A stretch of 64,000 bases of DNA from Ignavibacteria bacterium. GTDB taxonomy: Bacteria; Bacteroidota; Ignavibacteria; Tepidaquicellales; Tepidaquicellaceae. Shown here in pieces: positions 53,899-62,936 of this stretch (position 1 is its first letter; the number at the start of each line of letters is the position of its first letter). A model generated the notes under the pieces. The model was given only the letters and a program-made list of their open reading frames with translations. It was not told the origin of the DNA and ran no database searches. The stretch lies in the NCBI GenBank assembly GCA_028714695.1, contig JAQTLX010000014.1:1-64000 (forward strand). Reading direction: 5' to 3'. A program made the translations under genes and the position numbers.

Positions 53899-54935
53899 TG
53901 AGCAGGAAACTTAAGGCAAATATGCTGTCAATTGCATTATCACTTTTAACAACAATCATACTTACTTCAATACTGCTGCTAGCAATAGGGAAGAATCCGC
54001 TGATGGTATATTCAATGCTTATATCGGAAGTATTCGGGACGGGATACGGACTCGGGCAGGCGATATTCAAAGCGACACCGCTTATTATTTGCGGCTGCGG
54101 TCTGGCTTTGTGTTTTCAGGCATCGCTGTTTAATATCGGCGCGGAAGGGCAGTTGAATGCCGGCGCGTTTGCTATGAGCATTGCCGCTTATACATTCGAT
54201 GATTATCTCGGCTTCGGCGTTCTTCCTTTCGCAATTATCTGCGGATTTATTGTTTCGGCTCTCTGGGGTTTAATTCCGGCATTTCTGAAAATCAAGCGAG
54301 GTATCAGCGAGGTAATAACAACGATAATGATGAATTTCATCGCGCTGGCGCTCGTGAATTATTTTCTTATTGATTTTATAGCGGTTAAATCGACAGTAAG
54401 GACAGAAAAAATACTGGACAGTGTTTTCATCCCAAAACTTTCCGATTTTTTCGGTTCGTTTCAGGGTTCTTCGGCTAATCTGACTTTTGTGTTTGCAATA
54501 CTGCTGGCTGTTTTTTTGTATTATATGCTTTACAAGACGAGATTCGGATATGAAATACGAGCAGTAGGTCTGAATCCGACTGCTTCAAAGTATCTTGGTA
54601 TCAAGACGAATAAAATTATTATGTGGTCGTTTCTACTGGGCGCGGGTATCACTTCGCTGGTAGGGATAAATTTCATTTTCGGTTACAAAGGATATTATGA
54701 ATTCGGGTTTTCAAACAATCTGGGATTTACGTCGATTGCAGTGACATTGCTGGCAAAGAACAATCCGATAGGAATAATTTTCACGGCATTTCTTTTCGGA
54801 GTGCTTGACTACGGAGGACTTGCGGTGAATACAATTGTTCCGAAAGAAATTATGCTTGTGTTTCAGGCGCTTGTAATATTATCAATACTGGCAATAGACA
54901 AAATCGTTAAAATATATTATTTAAAGGAAGACTGA
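53895..54935 (+). CDS. ABC importer permease (YufP/NupP type)
   Basis: A 346-residue polytopic permease with about nine or ten helices. The segments FNIGAEGQLNAGAF, KIKRGISEVITTIMMNFIAL and AVGLNPTASKYLGIKTNK are characteristic of BPD_transp_2 permeases of nucleoside importers. Its start overlaps the ATPase stop by 4 bp. It pairs with the shorter permease that follows. Confidence 0.9.
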   Translation: MMSRKLKANMLSIALSLLTTIILTSILLLAIGKNPLMVYSMLISEVFGTGYGLGQAIFKATPLIICGCGLALCFQASLFNIGAEGQLNAGAFAMSIAAYTFDDYLGFGVLPFAIICGFIVSALWGLIPAFLKIKRGISEVITTIMMNFIALALVNYFLIDFIAVKSTVRTEKILDSVFIPKLSDFFGSFQGSSANLTFVFAILLAVFLYYMLYKTRFGYEIRAVGLNPTASKYLGIKTNKIIMWSFLLGAGITSLVGINFIFGYKGYYEFGFSNNLGFTSIAVTLLAKNNPIGIIFTAFLFGVLDYGGLAVNTIVPKEIMLVFQALVILSILAIDKIVKIYYLKED

Positions 54936-54936
54936 T

Positions 54937-55839
54937 TTGATAGAAAGCATATTATCGCTGACATTTCTGGCTCAGGTATTAAGGATGTTCACACCTTACT
55001 ACCTCGGCGCGAGCGCGGCAAACTTCTCCGAAAGGGGAGGCGTAATTAATATTGCCATCGAGGGATTCATGATAATATCTGCTTTCGGTTATGCTTTCTT
55101 TACGCTCACATTCGGGAATCCTTTTCTAAGCGTATTCATGACACTTATACTGGCAACGGCATTCAGTTTTTTATACGCATTGCTAACGATAAAATTAAAG
55201 ATAAACCAGATAGTAACAGGCGTCGGTTTCAATTTGCTTATGGCGGGTACAGCGAAATTCCTTATGATGTTTGTATATCAGTCATCGAGTAATACGCCGG
55301 CAATTCAGCCGATACCGGGCATATCTTTATTGAACTCCATTCCCGTGATAGGTAAAGCGGCAGGGGATTATATTATTATTTTTGCATTCGTTCTGATATT
55401 TTTATCGCAGTTCATACTTTTCAGAACACGATTCGGACTTCGCTTGCGTTCCGTAGGTGAAAATCCGGAGGCGGCGGAAACGCTCGGAATAAAGGTTCGT
55501 TTGTATAAACTTTACGGTGTTCTTATTTGCGGAGTATTATCCTCTTTAGGAGGAATGTGGCTTGCTTCGAATCAGAGTTCATTCAGCGACGGCATGATAG
55601 CGGGGCGCGGTTATATAGCAATTGCGGCAATGATTATAGGCAAATGGAAACCGGTGAACATATTCTTTGCCTGTTTGATGTTTGCATTTTTTGAAGGGCT
55701 TGAAATCACACTCCAGATATCAGGTTCATTCCTTCCCACACAGATAGTCCAGATGCTTCCCTACGTAATTACAATTCTTGTACTGATAGGATTTATCGGC
55801 AAGACGAGTCCGCCGGCGGCAGACGGTGTTCCTTACTGA
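54937..55839 (+). CDS. ABC importer permease (YufQ/NupQ type)
   Basis: A 300-residue permease with a TTG start one base after the previous stop. YYLGASAANFSERGGVINIAIE, KLKINQIVTGVGFNLL and LRSVGENPEAAETLGIKVR match the smaller permease of the pair. It is the end of the rightward transcript: the next genes are convergent, and the 80-bp gap shows only a weak GCGC dyad and no T-run terminator. Confidence 0.9.
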   Translation: MIESILSLTFLAQVLRMFTPYYLGASAANFSERGGVINIAIEGFMIISAFGYAFFTLTFGNPFLSVFMTLILATAFSFLYALLTIKLKINQIVTGVGFNLLMAGTAKFLMMFVYQSSSNTPAIQPIPGISLLNSIPVIGKAAGDYIIIFAFVLIFLSQFILFRTRFGLRLRSVGENPEAAETLGIKVRLYKLYGVLICGVLSSLGGMWLASNQSSFSDGMIAGRGYIAIAAMIIGKWKPVNIFFACLMFAFFEGLEITLQISGSFLPTQIVQMLPYVITILVLIGFIGKTSPPAADGVPY

Positions 55840-55919
55840 TAGCGGTACATATCAAGCGCGATTATTAAACAGCGCATAGCCTGCAAACTTTCCGGACACA
55901 AGAAAACCTCGCGATACAC

Positions 55920-56225
55920 TCACTTCATTTTATCCACAAAGGTAATACTGCTCATAATACTTATTAGTACCACTCCAACGAAAAATATAAATACTCCTAA
56001 TTTTGTTTTTGAATTTATATTACTTACTCTTAAAAGCAAATACCCTGCGAGAAAATTAAATAATGCCCATAAAACATTCGTCAAAGGAGATGAAAGTCCC
56101 TGACCGGGCGGATTTGCGAATGGAGTAGGGAAGGCGTTTCCTGAAATTCCATTAATAAAATGCGGGACAGCGTTTGTTAAAAACATTCCAGCAAACAATC
56201 CTGCAATATAATGAAACCATTTCAT
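55920..56225 (-). CDS. Small conserved-type membrane protein, 101 aa
   Basis: A 101-residue protein with three hydrophobic helices (about 5-22, 48-68 and 76-95). The segment AVPHFINGISGNAFPTPF with NPPGQGLSSPLTNVLW looks strongly constrained and recalls an uncharacterised small membrane family I know from many genomes by pattern only. It faces the ABC importer genes and lies 38 bp downstream of nadK, possibly on the same transcript. The function is unknown. Confidence 0.7.
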   Translation of the reverse strand: MKWFHYIAGLFAGMFLTNAVPHFINGISGNAFPTPFANPPGQGLSSPLTNVLWALFNFLAGYLLLRVSNINSKTKLGVFIFFVGVVLISIMSSITFVDKMK

Positions 56226-56262
56226 TTGTTATAATAATTAATATTCATAAACTTCACCATAA

Positions 56263-57126
56263 CTACCTGGATTTTCTTACGTCTTCACCCCATAACAACT
56301 TTTTATTTAAGGTACTAAAGTACGACCAGTTCAACCTTTTTATTGCTTTCAGCGAATAATCGGCTTTCTCTATAGTAATTTCAAAAGGCGGTTTTTTAAC
56401 GAAACTCTTATGTCCATCTGGAGTAATTCTGACATTTTCCTTACTAACAGTTCTAATTATAATTTTCCCGTCATCGGGAATAATAACGGGTCTGAAACTC
56501 AAAGAATGCGGAGAAATAGGCGTAATAATAAAAACCTTGCTAATCGGCGCCACGATAGGTCCGCCTGAAGAGAGTGAATAACCCGTGGAGCCAGTCGGAG
56601 TAGAAATAAGCACGCCGTCGGTATAGAACTTTCCTACGAAGTCATCGTTATAGAATATTTCAAGTTCAAGCATCTTAATCGAATCGCATTTATCGATTAC
56701 AATTTCATTAACCGCATCGAACAAATGCACGCCTTCAACCGAACATTTTACGAGGCATAAATTCGCAACCATGTATTTATTCGTAATTATTTCTTTCAAT
56801 ACGGTTTTAATCTGATGGGGCATAATATCAGCCATAAAACCAAGCGTACCGAGATTAATACCGATAACAGGTTTTCCGGAATTGCCGATTGTTCCGGCAG
56901 AATTCAGATACGTTCCGTCGCCGCCAATCGAGATAATGATATCGGACTTTTCGAGCACTTTTTTGCCGTTCAAAAACGTGCCTGCCGGAAGATTAATCTT
57001 CGTTATCTCTTTTAGTTTTTCATCGATATGAAAACCAATTCGGTTTGATTTAAGGAATGTCAGAATATCTTTAATGACATCCGATATACCGATTTTGTTC
57101 CTATTCCCCAGAATGCCAAATATCAT
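56263..57126 (-). CDS. nadK: NAD kinase
   Basis: A 287-residue ATP/polyphosphate-NAD kinase. GGDGT at 68-72 is the catalytic motif, with NLGTLGFMAD at 91-100, DAVNEIVID in the middle (the NE motif), TDGVLISTPTGSTGYSLSSG, and the C-terminal ITPISPHSL. All diagnostic motifs are intact. It phosphorylates NAD to NADP. The start overlaps the stop of the DUF1844 gene by 4 bp. Confidence 0.95.
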   Translation of the reverse strand: MIFGILGNRNKIGISDVIKDILTFLKSNRIGFHIDEKLKEITKINLPAGTFLNGKKVLEKSDIIISIGGDGTYLNSAGTIGNSGKPVIGINLGTLGFMADIMPHQIKTVLKEIITNKYMVANLCLVKCSVEGVHLFDAVNEIVIDKCDSIKMLELEIFYNDDFVGKFYTDGVLISTPTGSTGYSLSSGGPIVAPISKVFIITPISPHSLSFRPVIIPDDGKIIIRTVSKENVRITPDGHKSFVKKPPFEITIEKADYSLKAIKRLNWSYFSTLNKKLLWGEDVRKSR

Positions 57127-57440
57127 TGCTTGTCTACATTTGGTTCATTTTTTTCTTCAATCTTCGGTTCCGGATTTTCTTCTTTCTTAGTTTCTTCGAC
57201 GTAATTGAGTTTCAGTTCGGCGATAACATGTTCAAGGAACTTAGTTTCATCTTCGTTAAGATTGCCTTTAGTTTTAGCGTGAATCATATCCAGCACATCG
57301 ATTGTCGTTTGCGCGGCATTTAAATCTTTTTCAAGTTTATCGCTGACCGGGCTTTTTATTTTGCCCAGGCTCATCCACGTCTGCATCTGGAATGAATATA
57401 TTAATGAAAAAAACATTTGCGTTGTTTTATCGTCTTCCAT
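57123..57440 (-). CDS. DUF1844 protein
   Basis: A 105-residue protein. MFFSLIYSFQMQTWMSLGK, then LNAAQTTIDVLDMIHAKTKGNL and LNEDETKFLEHVIAELKLNYVE match DUF1844, a small helical family of unknown function. The C-terminus is a Glu/Lys/Pro-rich tail. The 4-bp overlap with nadK shows co-translation. Confidence 0.88.
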   Translation of the reverse strand: MEDDKTTQMFFSLIYSFQMQTWMSLGKIKSPVSDKLEKDLNAAQTTIDVLDMIHAKTKGNLNEDETKFLEHVIAELKLNYVEETKKEENPEPKIEEKNEPNVDKQ

Positions 57441-57508
57441 TGTTAACCTTTCTGTTATATTCGTTTAAAATTATCATAATAAATTTAAAATGAAAATCTA
57501 ATATTTCG

Positions 57509-58738
57509 TTATTCCGTTATTTCTTCAGGCTGAAGAGAATTCAAATTTACGATTACAAAGGGAATTGCAATGACGAACATGAGAACAGTTAGCACTTCCC
57601 AGTCGCCGTAGTTCCATTCGAATATTCCCGAAATATGGAATGCAATCATTGCAAGGAAACAGCCGAATATGAGATATTTATCCTGAACGGCGATTGTCTT
57701 TTTATAATATTTGAAATGTTTTACAAGCAATACCCCGAACATGGCTATATACGCTGCCATGCCGAAAATTCCCATCGTCGCAAGAATCATCATGTAATTG
57801 CTGTGGAGGTGCGAGCCTTCGGCATGGAATTCGGGTTTTTTATACATTTTATACACGTCGGTAATCTCGTTATCACCAACACCCGTAAACGGATGGTCGA
57901 GAAACATTTTCCAGCCCGTATTCCACATTACAATTCTCGATTCGTTGCTTGGATGTTTCATATCGACGATGCTCGTTATTCTTTCCCTTAACTGAGCGGG
58001 CATGAAGATATACAGGAGAATGACAGTGACTATGAAAGCGTACAAAAACTTTCGGTTTATAAAAACTCCTACAAGAATGAAACAAACGAACAATGCAACG
58101 AACACGTTTCTGCTCTGCGTAAGGTAAAGAGAAAAGAGAATTAAAGCCAGAGAAGGAATAAGATATTTTTTAGGAATAAAACTTTTCCCTTTAAGAAAGA
58201 GAAGGGGAAACAGCGCGATGAAAACAAGCATTTTGATTTCGCCAGTAGTGAGAGCGTAAGCAAATGTATCGAGCCGAATCTCGCCGAGGCTTTCGGTTTT
58301 CATGTGTGCGGGGAGGTCGATAATAAATCTAACAATCTCATAAGCCGAAATTATTGTCATCACCGATAAAATAACAATAACGATATTGTTAAAAGTGCCG
58401 CGGTCTTTTATTTTAATTATCGACGCGTAAAAAATCATATAGAGGAAATATCGTTTCAGTCCGACCAGCGCGCCGTCAGGGAAGACAGCGAAAACTCTTG
58501 AGATGATTTCAAAAATCAGAAAACAGAGAACGAATATATTGAAATACTTTAAATCCGATTTTACGCTTTCGGGAATTCCCAATTTTCTGAATGCAGCGAG
58601 TTCGATTATCCACAGACCTCCCCATATGCCGAGAGAAATTGACGACAGGGCGATTGAGAAATCAACCGCGAAAATCTGCATTGTAAGAAAAATCAGGATT
58701 ATCTTATCGGTTATACCGAGTATTTTGTCTTTGTCCAA
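57509..58738 (-). CDS. O-antigen ligase-like membrane protein
   Basis: A 409-residue polytopic protein. I place the start at TTG 58738, directly behind the MsbA stop, because the in-frame ATG candidates further upstream lie deep inside the MsbA gene. Wzy_C/WaaL-type features: a strand of helices, LTQSRNVFVALFVCFILVG, and a periplasmic loop with HPFTGVGDNEITDVY and HAEGSHLHSNYMMILATMG. Its neighbours (MsbA, a WaaE-like transferase) favour ligation of O-antigen to lipid A-core. Confidence 0.82.
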   Translation of the reverse strand: MDKDKILGITDKIILIFLTMQIFAVDFSIALSSISLGIWGGLWIIELAAFRKLGIPESVKSDLKYFNIFVLCFLIFEIISRVFAVFPDGALVGLKRYFLYMIFYASIIKIKDRGTFNNIVIVILSVMTIISAYEIVRFIIDLPAHMKTESLGEIRLDTFAYALTTGEIKMLVFIALFPLLFLKGKSFIPKKYLIPSLALILFSLYLTQSRNVFVALFVCFILVGVFINRKFLYAFIVTVILLYIFMPAQLRERITSIVDMKHPSNESRIVMWNTGWKMFLDHPFTGVGDNEITDVYKMYKKPEFHAEGSHLHSNYMMILATMGIFGMAAYIAMFGVLLVKHFKYYKKTIAVQDKYLIFGCFLAMIAFHISGIFEWNYGDWEVLTVLMFVIAIPFVIVNLNSLQPEEITE

Positions 58739-58739
58739 A

Positions 58740-60560
58740 TTATTGAGTGAATTGAATCTCGTAAAGTTTTTTATAAATTCCTTTATCGTCGTTAATAAGT
58801 TCGTTATGAGTGCCTTGCTGAACAATCCTTGTATTGTCGATAACAAATATATTATCGGCATTAATGATTGTCGAAAGTCTGTGCGCAATAACTATTGACG
58901 TTCTGTTGCTCATAAGTTTTTCAAGCGCTTCCTGAACCAGTTTTTCGGATTCATTATCGAGCGATGAAGTTGCTTCGTCGAGAATGAGAATCTGCGGATT
59001 TCTTAAAAGCGCTCTTGCAATTGATAGTCTTTGTTTCTGACCGCCGGAAAGTTTAAGTCCTCTTTCGCCGATAACGGTATCGTATCCGTTCTCAGTATTT
59101 ATAATGAATTCATGGGCATTGGCATACTTGCAAATATTATGAAGCGTTTCTTCGGAAACATCTTCCATGCCGAAAATAATATTATTGCGAATAGTATCGT
59201 TGAATAGGATTATTTCCTGCGGAACGATGCATATTAATTTTCTCAGGGACGCAATTTCCAAATCTTTCACGTTTATACCGTCGATGAAAATACCGCCCGA
59301 TGTAACGTCATAAAATCTTGAAATCAAGTCGGCGATAGTAGATTTACCCGCTCCGGAAGAGCCAACTATAGCGACAATCTCCGATTTGCCGATTTTCAGA
59401 TTTATATTTTCGAGAACCGTTTTTCCCTGTTCGTAGAAGAAAGAGACGTCTTTTAAAACTATATCCGTGCTGAAATTTTTAAGTTCAACCGGTTTCGCCG
59501 ATTCCTGCACTTCCAGCGGGTGGTCGATTATTTCAAAGATTCTATCGGCGGAAGGCAATGATTTCTGAAGCCTGTTATAGACCGTGCTTAGATTTTTAAT
59601 CGGCGGAATTATCTGAAACAAAATAAAAAGGAATCCGAGAAATTCTTCGGGTTTCAGATTATTGTTTATAATTATTTCGCGTCCGCCGAACCATATTACG
59701 AAGACGCCGGAAACAATAGACAGAACTTCGGTTACGGGAGAAGTCAGTTCGCTTGCTCTTACGGACCTCATTGTAAGGCGGTAGAGATTGTTGAGTTCTC
59801 TTGTGAAAATATTATTGCGATATTTCTCGGCTGAGAAGATACGAATTACTTTCGCGCCGTAAATTGTTTCGGTAACAATATTCAGAAGGTCTGAAAGTTT
59901 TTCCTGCACGCGGATGCTTCGTCTTTTAAGGGACGCGCCGATTTTTGAAATCAGGAATATAGTAATGGGGAATACGATAAAAGCAATCAGTGTCATCTGC
60001 CAACTGATAGAGAGTGCGAGAAACAGGAAAATGATAATCACGAGAGGTTCTTTGAGCAAGTCATAGAACAAAGCGGAAATACCGCTTTGAATATTTGTCA
60101 TATCGTTTGTCATTCTTGAAAGCAGGTTGCCTGTCTTTTCCTGAGTGAAGAACCTGAGCGAGAGAGTATTTATTCTTTCGTAAAGTTGGTATCTGATTTT
60201 AACCGCCATCTTATTTTCAATAGTCTGCATAAGCAGAGACTGTATAAAGCCAGTAACGTTTTTCAGCAGGAACGCCGTAATAATCATCAGGCAGATAGTG
60301 ATGAGGGCGCTTTCCTTGCCGCTTGAGAAGATGAACTGTTCGAAAATATTCTGGAGTTTATTATACAGCCCGGAAATTCCCGAAGCGGATTCCTGTCCGG
60401 TACTTTGAGTATAGCCGAGGAACAAAGTTTTCAGCAGCGGTATTGTAAGGTAAACGGAAAACACGCTGAAAATCGAAAACATAAACGACGTAAAAATGTA
60501 GAGAACAATTACACGCTTAAATTCCTTTAAGTAACCGACGAGGCGTTTATATGTTTTCAT
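58740..60560 (-). CDS. msbA: MsbA-like lipid/multidrug ABC exporter
   Basis: A 606-residue half-transporter: six membrane helices in residues 1-320, then an ATPase domain with Walker A GSSGAGKST at 400-408, the signature LSGGQKQRLSIARALLR, Walker B ILILDEATSSLD and the H-loop IVIAHRLST. Length and context fit MsbA, which flips lipid A-core across the inner membrane. A multidrug or lipid exporter role is an alternative. Start and stop abut the neighbouring genes. Confidence 0.86.
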   Translation of the reverse strand: MKTYKRLVGYLKEFKRVIVLYIFTSFMFSIFSVFSVYLTIPLLKTLFLGYTQSTGQESASGISGLYNKLQNIFEQFIFSSGKESALITICLMIITAFLLKNVTGFIQSLLMQTIENKMAVKIRYQLYERINTLSLRFFTQEKTGNLLSRMTNDMTNIQSGISALFYDLLKEPLVIIIFLFLALSISWQMTLIAFIVFPITIFLISKIGASLKRRSIRVQEKLSDLLNIVTETIYGAKVIRIFSAEKYRNNIFTRELNNLYRLTMRSVRASELTSPVTEVLSIVSGVFVIWFGGREIIINNNLKPEEFLGFLFILFQIIPPIKNLSTVYNRLQKSLPSADRIFEIIDHPLEVQESAKPVELKNFSTDIVLKDVSFFYEQGKTVLENINLKIGKSEIVAIVGSSGAGKSTIADLISRFYDVTSGGIFIDGINVKDLEIASLRKLICIVPQEIILFNDTIRNNIIFGMEDVSEETLHNICKYANAHEFIINTENGYDTVIGERGLKLSGGQKQRLSIARALLRNPQILILDEATSSLDNESEKLVQEALEKLMSNRTSIVIAHRLSTIINADNIFVIDNTRIVQQGTHNELINDDKGIYKKLYEIQFTQ

Positions 60561-61301
60561 TTAGTCCTTTGATTTTTGTAATTCCCATATTTTCATGTAC
60601 AGGAGCAGTTTCGTATAATAATGGAAGTAAGCAACCATCAGTCCCGTGGTACCGTCAAGAAATCCTCCCTGAAAAATGTACTTTTGAATGAAGTCGAAGT
60701 AAGGTCTGAACAAAAGATAAAGCAAGTTGACATTAACTTTGCCTGCCTTTTCAACCGCGGAAAGTGTAGAGTATTCGTTTATCCTGTCGGAATATTCTTT
60801 AACTGACTGCACCGTATAATGGAGTAAACTATTTCTGAGTTTACCTGTTTTGCCGTCAACGGAATATTGTTCGTGAACCTGTCTATCGGATACCGCCGCG
60901 GATTTAGTTTTGAATAAAATTAACCGGTAGTTAGGATACCAGCCCGAGTGTTTAACCCATTTTTTGAGAAAGAAATTTTTCCGTGGAATGAGGAAGCCTT
61001 CGAAGTCATCTTGTTTAACGGCTGAAAGAATTTCGTTCTTGAGTTCGTCGGTGCATCTTTCGTCAGCATCGACGGAAAGAACCCAGTCCGAATTCACTTT
61101 AGAGAGCCCGAATTTTCTCTGGTCTGCAAAGCCTTTCCAGTCGTTTTCGTAAACGTGTTTAGTGTATTGAAGGCAGATGCTCATAGTATCGTCGGTGCTT
61201 TTACCGTCAACGACGACGAGTTCGTCAACCCAGGACAAACTTTTGAGACAGTCCTCGATATTTTTCTCTTCATTTCTACATATTACCAATGCAGAAATCA
61301 T
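60561..61301 (-). CDS. GT2 glycosyltransferase of the WaaE/KdtX type
   Basis: A 246-residue GT-A enzyme. ISALVICRNEEKNIEDCLKS, VDELVVVDGKSTDDTMSI, WKGFADQRKFGLSKVNSDWV and VLSVDADERCTDELKNEI match the LPS-core transferases of the WaaE/LgtF group. RKNFFLKKWVKHSGWYPNYR is another conserved stretch. It is the first gene of the leftward LPS-type operon; the 89-bp repeat array begins about 100 bp upstream. Confidence 0.88.
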   Translation of the reverse strand: MISALVICRNEEKNIEDCLKSLSWVDELVVVDGKSTDDTMSICLQYTKHVYENDWKGFADQRKFGLSKVNSDWVLSVDADERCTDELKNEILSAVKQDDFEGFLIPRKNFFLKKWVKHSGWYPNYRLILFKTKSAAVSDRQVHEQYSVDGKTGKLRNSLLHYTVQSVKEYSDRINEYSTLSAVEKAGKVNVNLLYLLFRPYFDFIQKYIFQGGFLDGTTGLMVAYFHYYTKLLLYMKIWELQKSKD

Positions 61302-61396
61302 AATGTAATAGTTAAGTTATTCTAAGGGAAAATCAATAATTTGGTTAATATAATCAATTCCGAATTAATTGATAATTCAGCGTATAAATTCAAAAG

Positions 61397-61936
61397 ACAG
61401 GTTCACGAAGGGACACAAAGAAGCACAAAGAGTTTTATAAAGTTAAGAACGAGAACCATCGACGGATTGTAAGAACCGACAAAAGACGGTTCACAAAGGG
61501 ACACAAAGAAGGCACAAAGAGTTTTATAAAGTTAAGAACGAGAACCATCGACGGATTGTAAGAACCGACAAAAACAGGTTCACAAAGGGACACAAAGAAG
61601 GCACAAAGAGTTTTATAAAGTTAAGAACGAGAACCATCGATGGATTGTAAGAACCGACAAAATCAGGTTCATAAAGTATCACAAAGAAGGCACAAAGAGT
61701 TTTATAAAGTTAAGAACGAGAACCGTTGACGGATTGTAAGAACCGACAAAAGCAGGTTCATAAAGTATCACAAAGAAGGCACAAAGAGTTTTATAAAGTT
61801 AAGAACGAGAACCGTCGACGGATTGTAAGAACCGGCAAAAACGGTTCACAAAGGGACACAAAGAAGGCACAAAGAGTTTTATAAAGTTAAGAACGAGAAC
61901 CGTCGATGGATTGTAAGAACCGAACAGATGAAAGAA
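61397..61936. repeat. 89-bp tandem repeat array, about six copies
   Basis: GTTAAGAACGAGAACC recurs at 61442, 61531, 61620, 61709, 61798 and 61886, with spacings of 89, 89, 89, 89 and 88 bp; partial units lie at each end. Each unit contains a 10-bp dyad (for example CCATCGATGG or CCGTCGACGG) and three CACAAAG-like words 10-11 bp apart. Whole units are conserved, so this is not a repeat-spacer array. Confidence 0.95.
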
Positions 61937-62152
61937 CATTTCACAGAGGGGCACAGAGGAGCCACAAAGTCACACAGAGAAGAACTTTCTTTATATCCTT
62001 GCTACGGTGCGAGCCTTTGGTATGGCGGGCAGGCTTCTGACGGGCAACTAAAAAGGTTTCACAGAGTGCCATAGAGAAGTTCGAAGGAAACATGCGAGGT
62101 TTTTCACAGATGTACACTGAGGAAGGAATGTGTGATAAAATATGATAAATAT

Positions 62153-62346
62153 TAGGGCGTCCGTCAGGAGGAAACCCTCCTAATGAGATGGCGGGCAGGC
62201 TCCTGACGGGAAACAAAAAAGGGGGACATAGTACGCAGTGGCAGAAGCAGTGGCTGTCCAATCTTCAATTGTCAATCTTTCCCGATTGATCGGGACGCCC
62301 TCCCAACAATACGGCGGGTCTTCGACAAAGAACGCGCATGTTCAAT
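62153..62346. repeat. 195-bp dispersed repeat, copy 1
   Basis: It runs from GGCGTCCGTCAGGAGG to CGCGCATGTTCAATGAAG and is nearly identical to the segment at 63712-63908. It contains nested dyads: AGGAGG-AAAC-CCTCCT, CCGTCAGGAG paired with CTCCTGACGG about 50 bp away, and CCCGAT-TG-ATCGGG. Confidence 0.88.
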
Positions 62347-62936
62347 GAAGATTATGAGGAATGGATCCCGGCCTGCCACGGCAGTTCTTCGACTTTCGCC
62401 GGGATGACAAGGTGGGATGACAAGGGATAATATTATTTTTGACCCGCACTCCTCCGCGGCTAAAGCCGCACCCCCTGCTCACTCGCCACGGCGAGCCTTC
62501 GGCATGGCGGGCAGGCTCCTGACGGGAAACAAAAAGGTTTCGCAGAGTTCCACAGAGAAGTCCGGGGAGAGCGTGGGAATTTTTCACATACTAAGAGAAT
62601 TTTAAAAAAGGTTCACAAAGGGACACAAAGAAGTACTGGGGAGTGCGGAAATTTTCACATGCTAAAAGAGTTTTAAAAACAGGTTTACAAAGTATCACAA
62701 AAAATTTCATGGGGGAGCGTGCGGACTTTTACTCAGAGTTACGGAGATGAGTAAAACGGGGAAGAATTATTTTGATTTTATTATTATCTTTGTTATGTAA
62801 AGATTCGTGCGATTATCATTAATATGCTAGTCACATTAGAACTGAGACGGTAATTAATGACGGTATTTTATAAAAAAAACAATTCGTACAAATGTTAAAA
62901 GATAAATTTAAAACAATTTAATTAGAACGATAGAAT

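Larger units (their letters stand above)
61302..62936. repeat. Repeat field C (1.6 kb non-coding)
   Basis: A divergent intergenic region with no supported gene. It holds the 89-bp array (61397-61936), then CACAGAG/CACAAAG-type words, copies of a GGCGGGCAGGCTYCTGACGGG element (near 62022, 62188 and 62499), one copy of a 195-bp dispersed repeat, and the GCGGCTAAAGCCGC hairpin at 62456-62469. The last 200 bp before 62937 are AT-rich unique sequence that should carry the promoter of the next gene. Confidence 0.85.

Noticed and set aside
55840-55919. Terminator between the convergent ABC importer and small membrane protein genes
   Set aside because: Only a 4-bp GCGC dyad is present and no T-run follows it.
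57509-58888. Longer O-antigen ligase-like protein starting at 58888
   Set aside because: That extension overlaps 149 bp of the msbA end in another frame; a TTG at 58738 directly after the msbA stop gives a normal N-terminus.
61397-61936. CRISPR array
   Set aside because: The whole 89-bp unit is conserved, there are no unique spacers, and no cas genes lie nearby.
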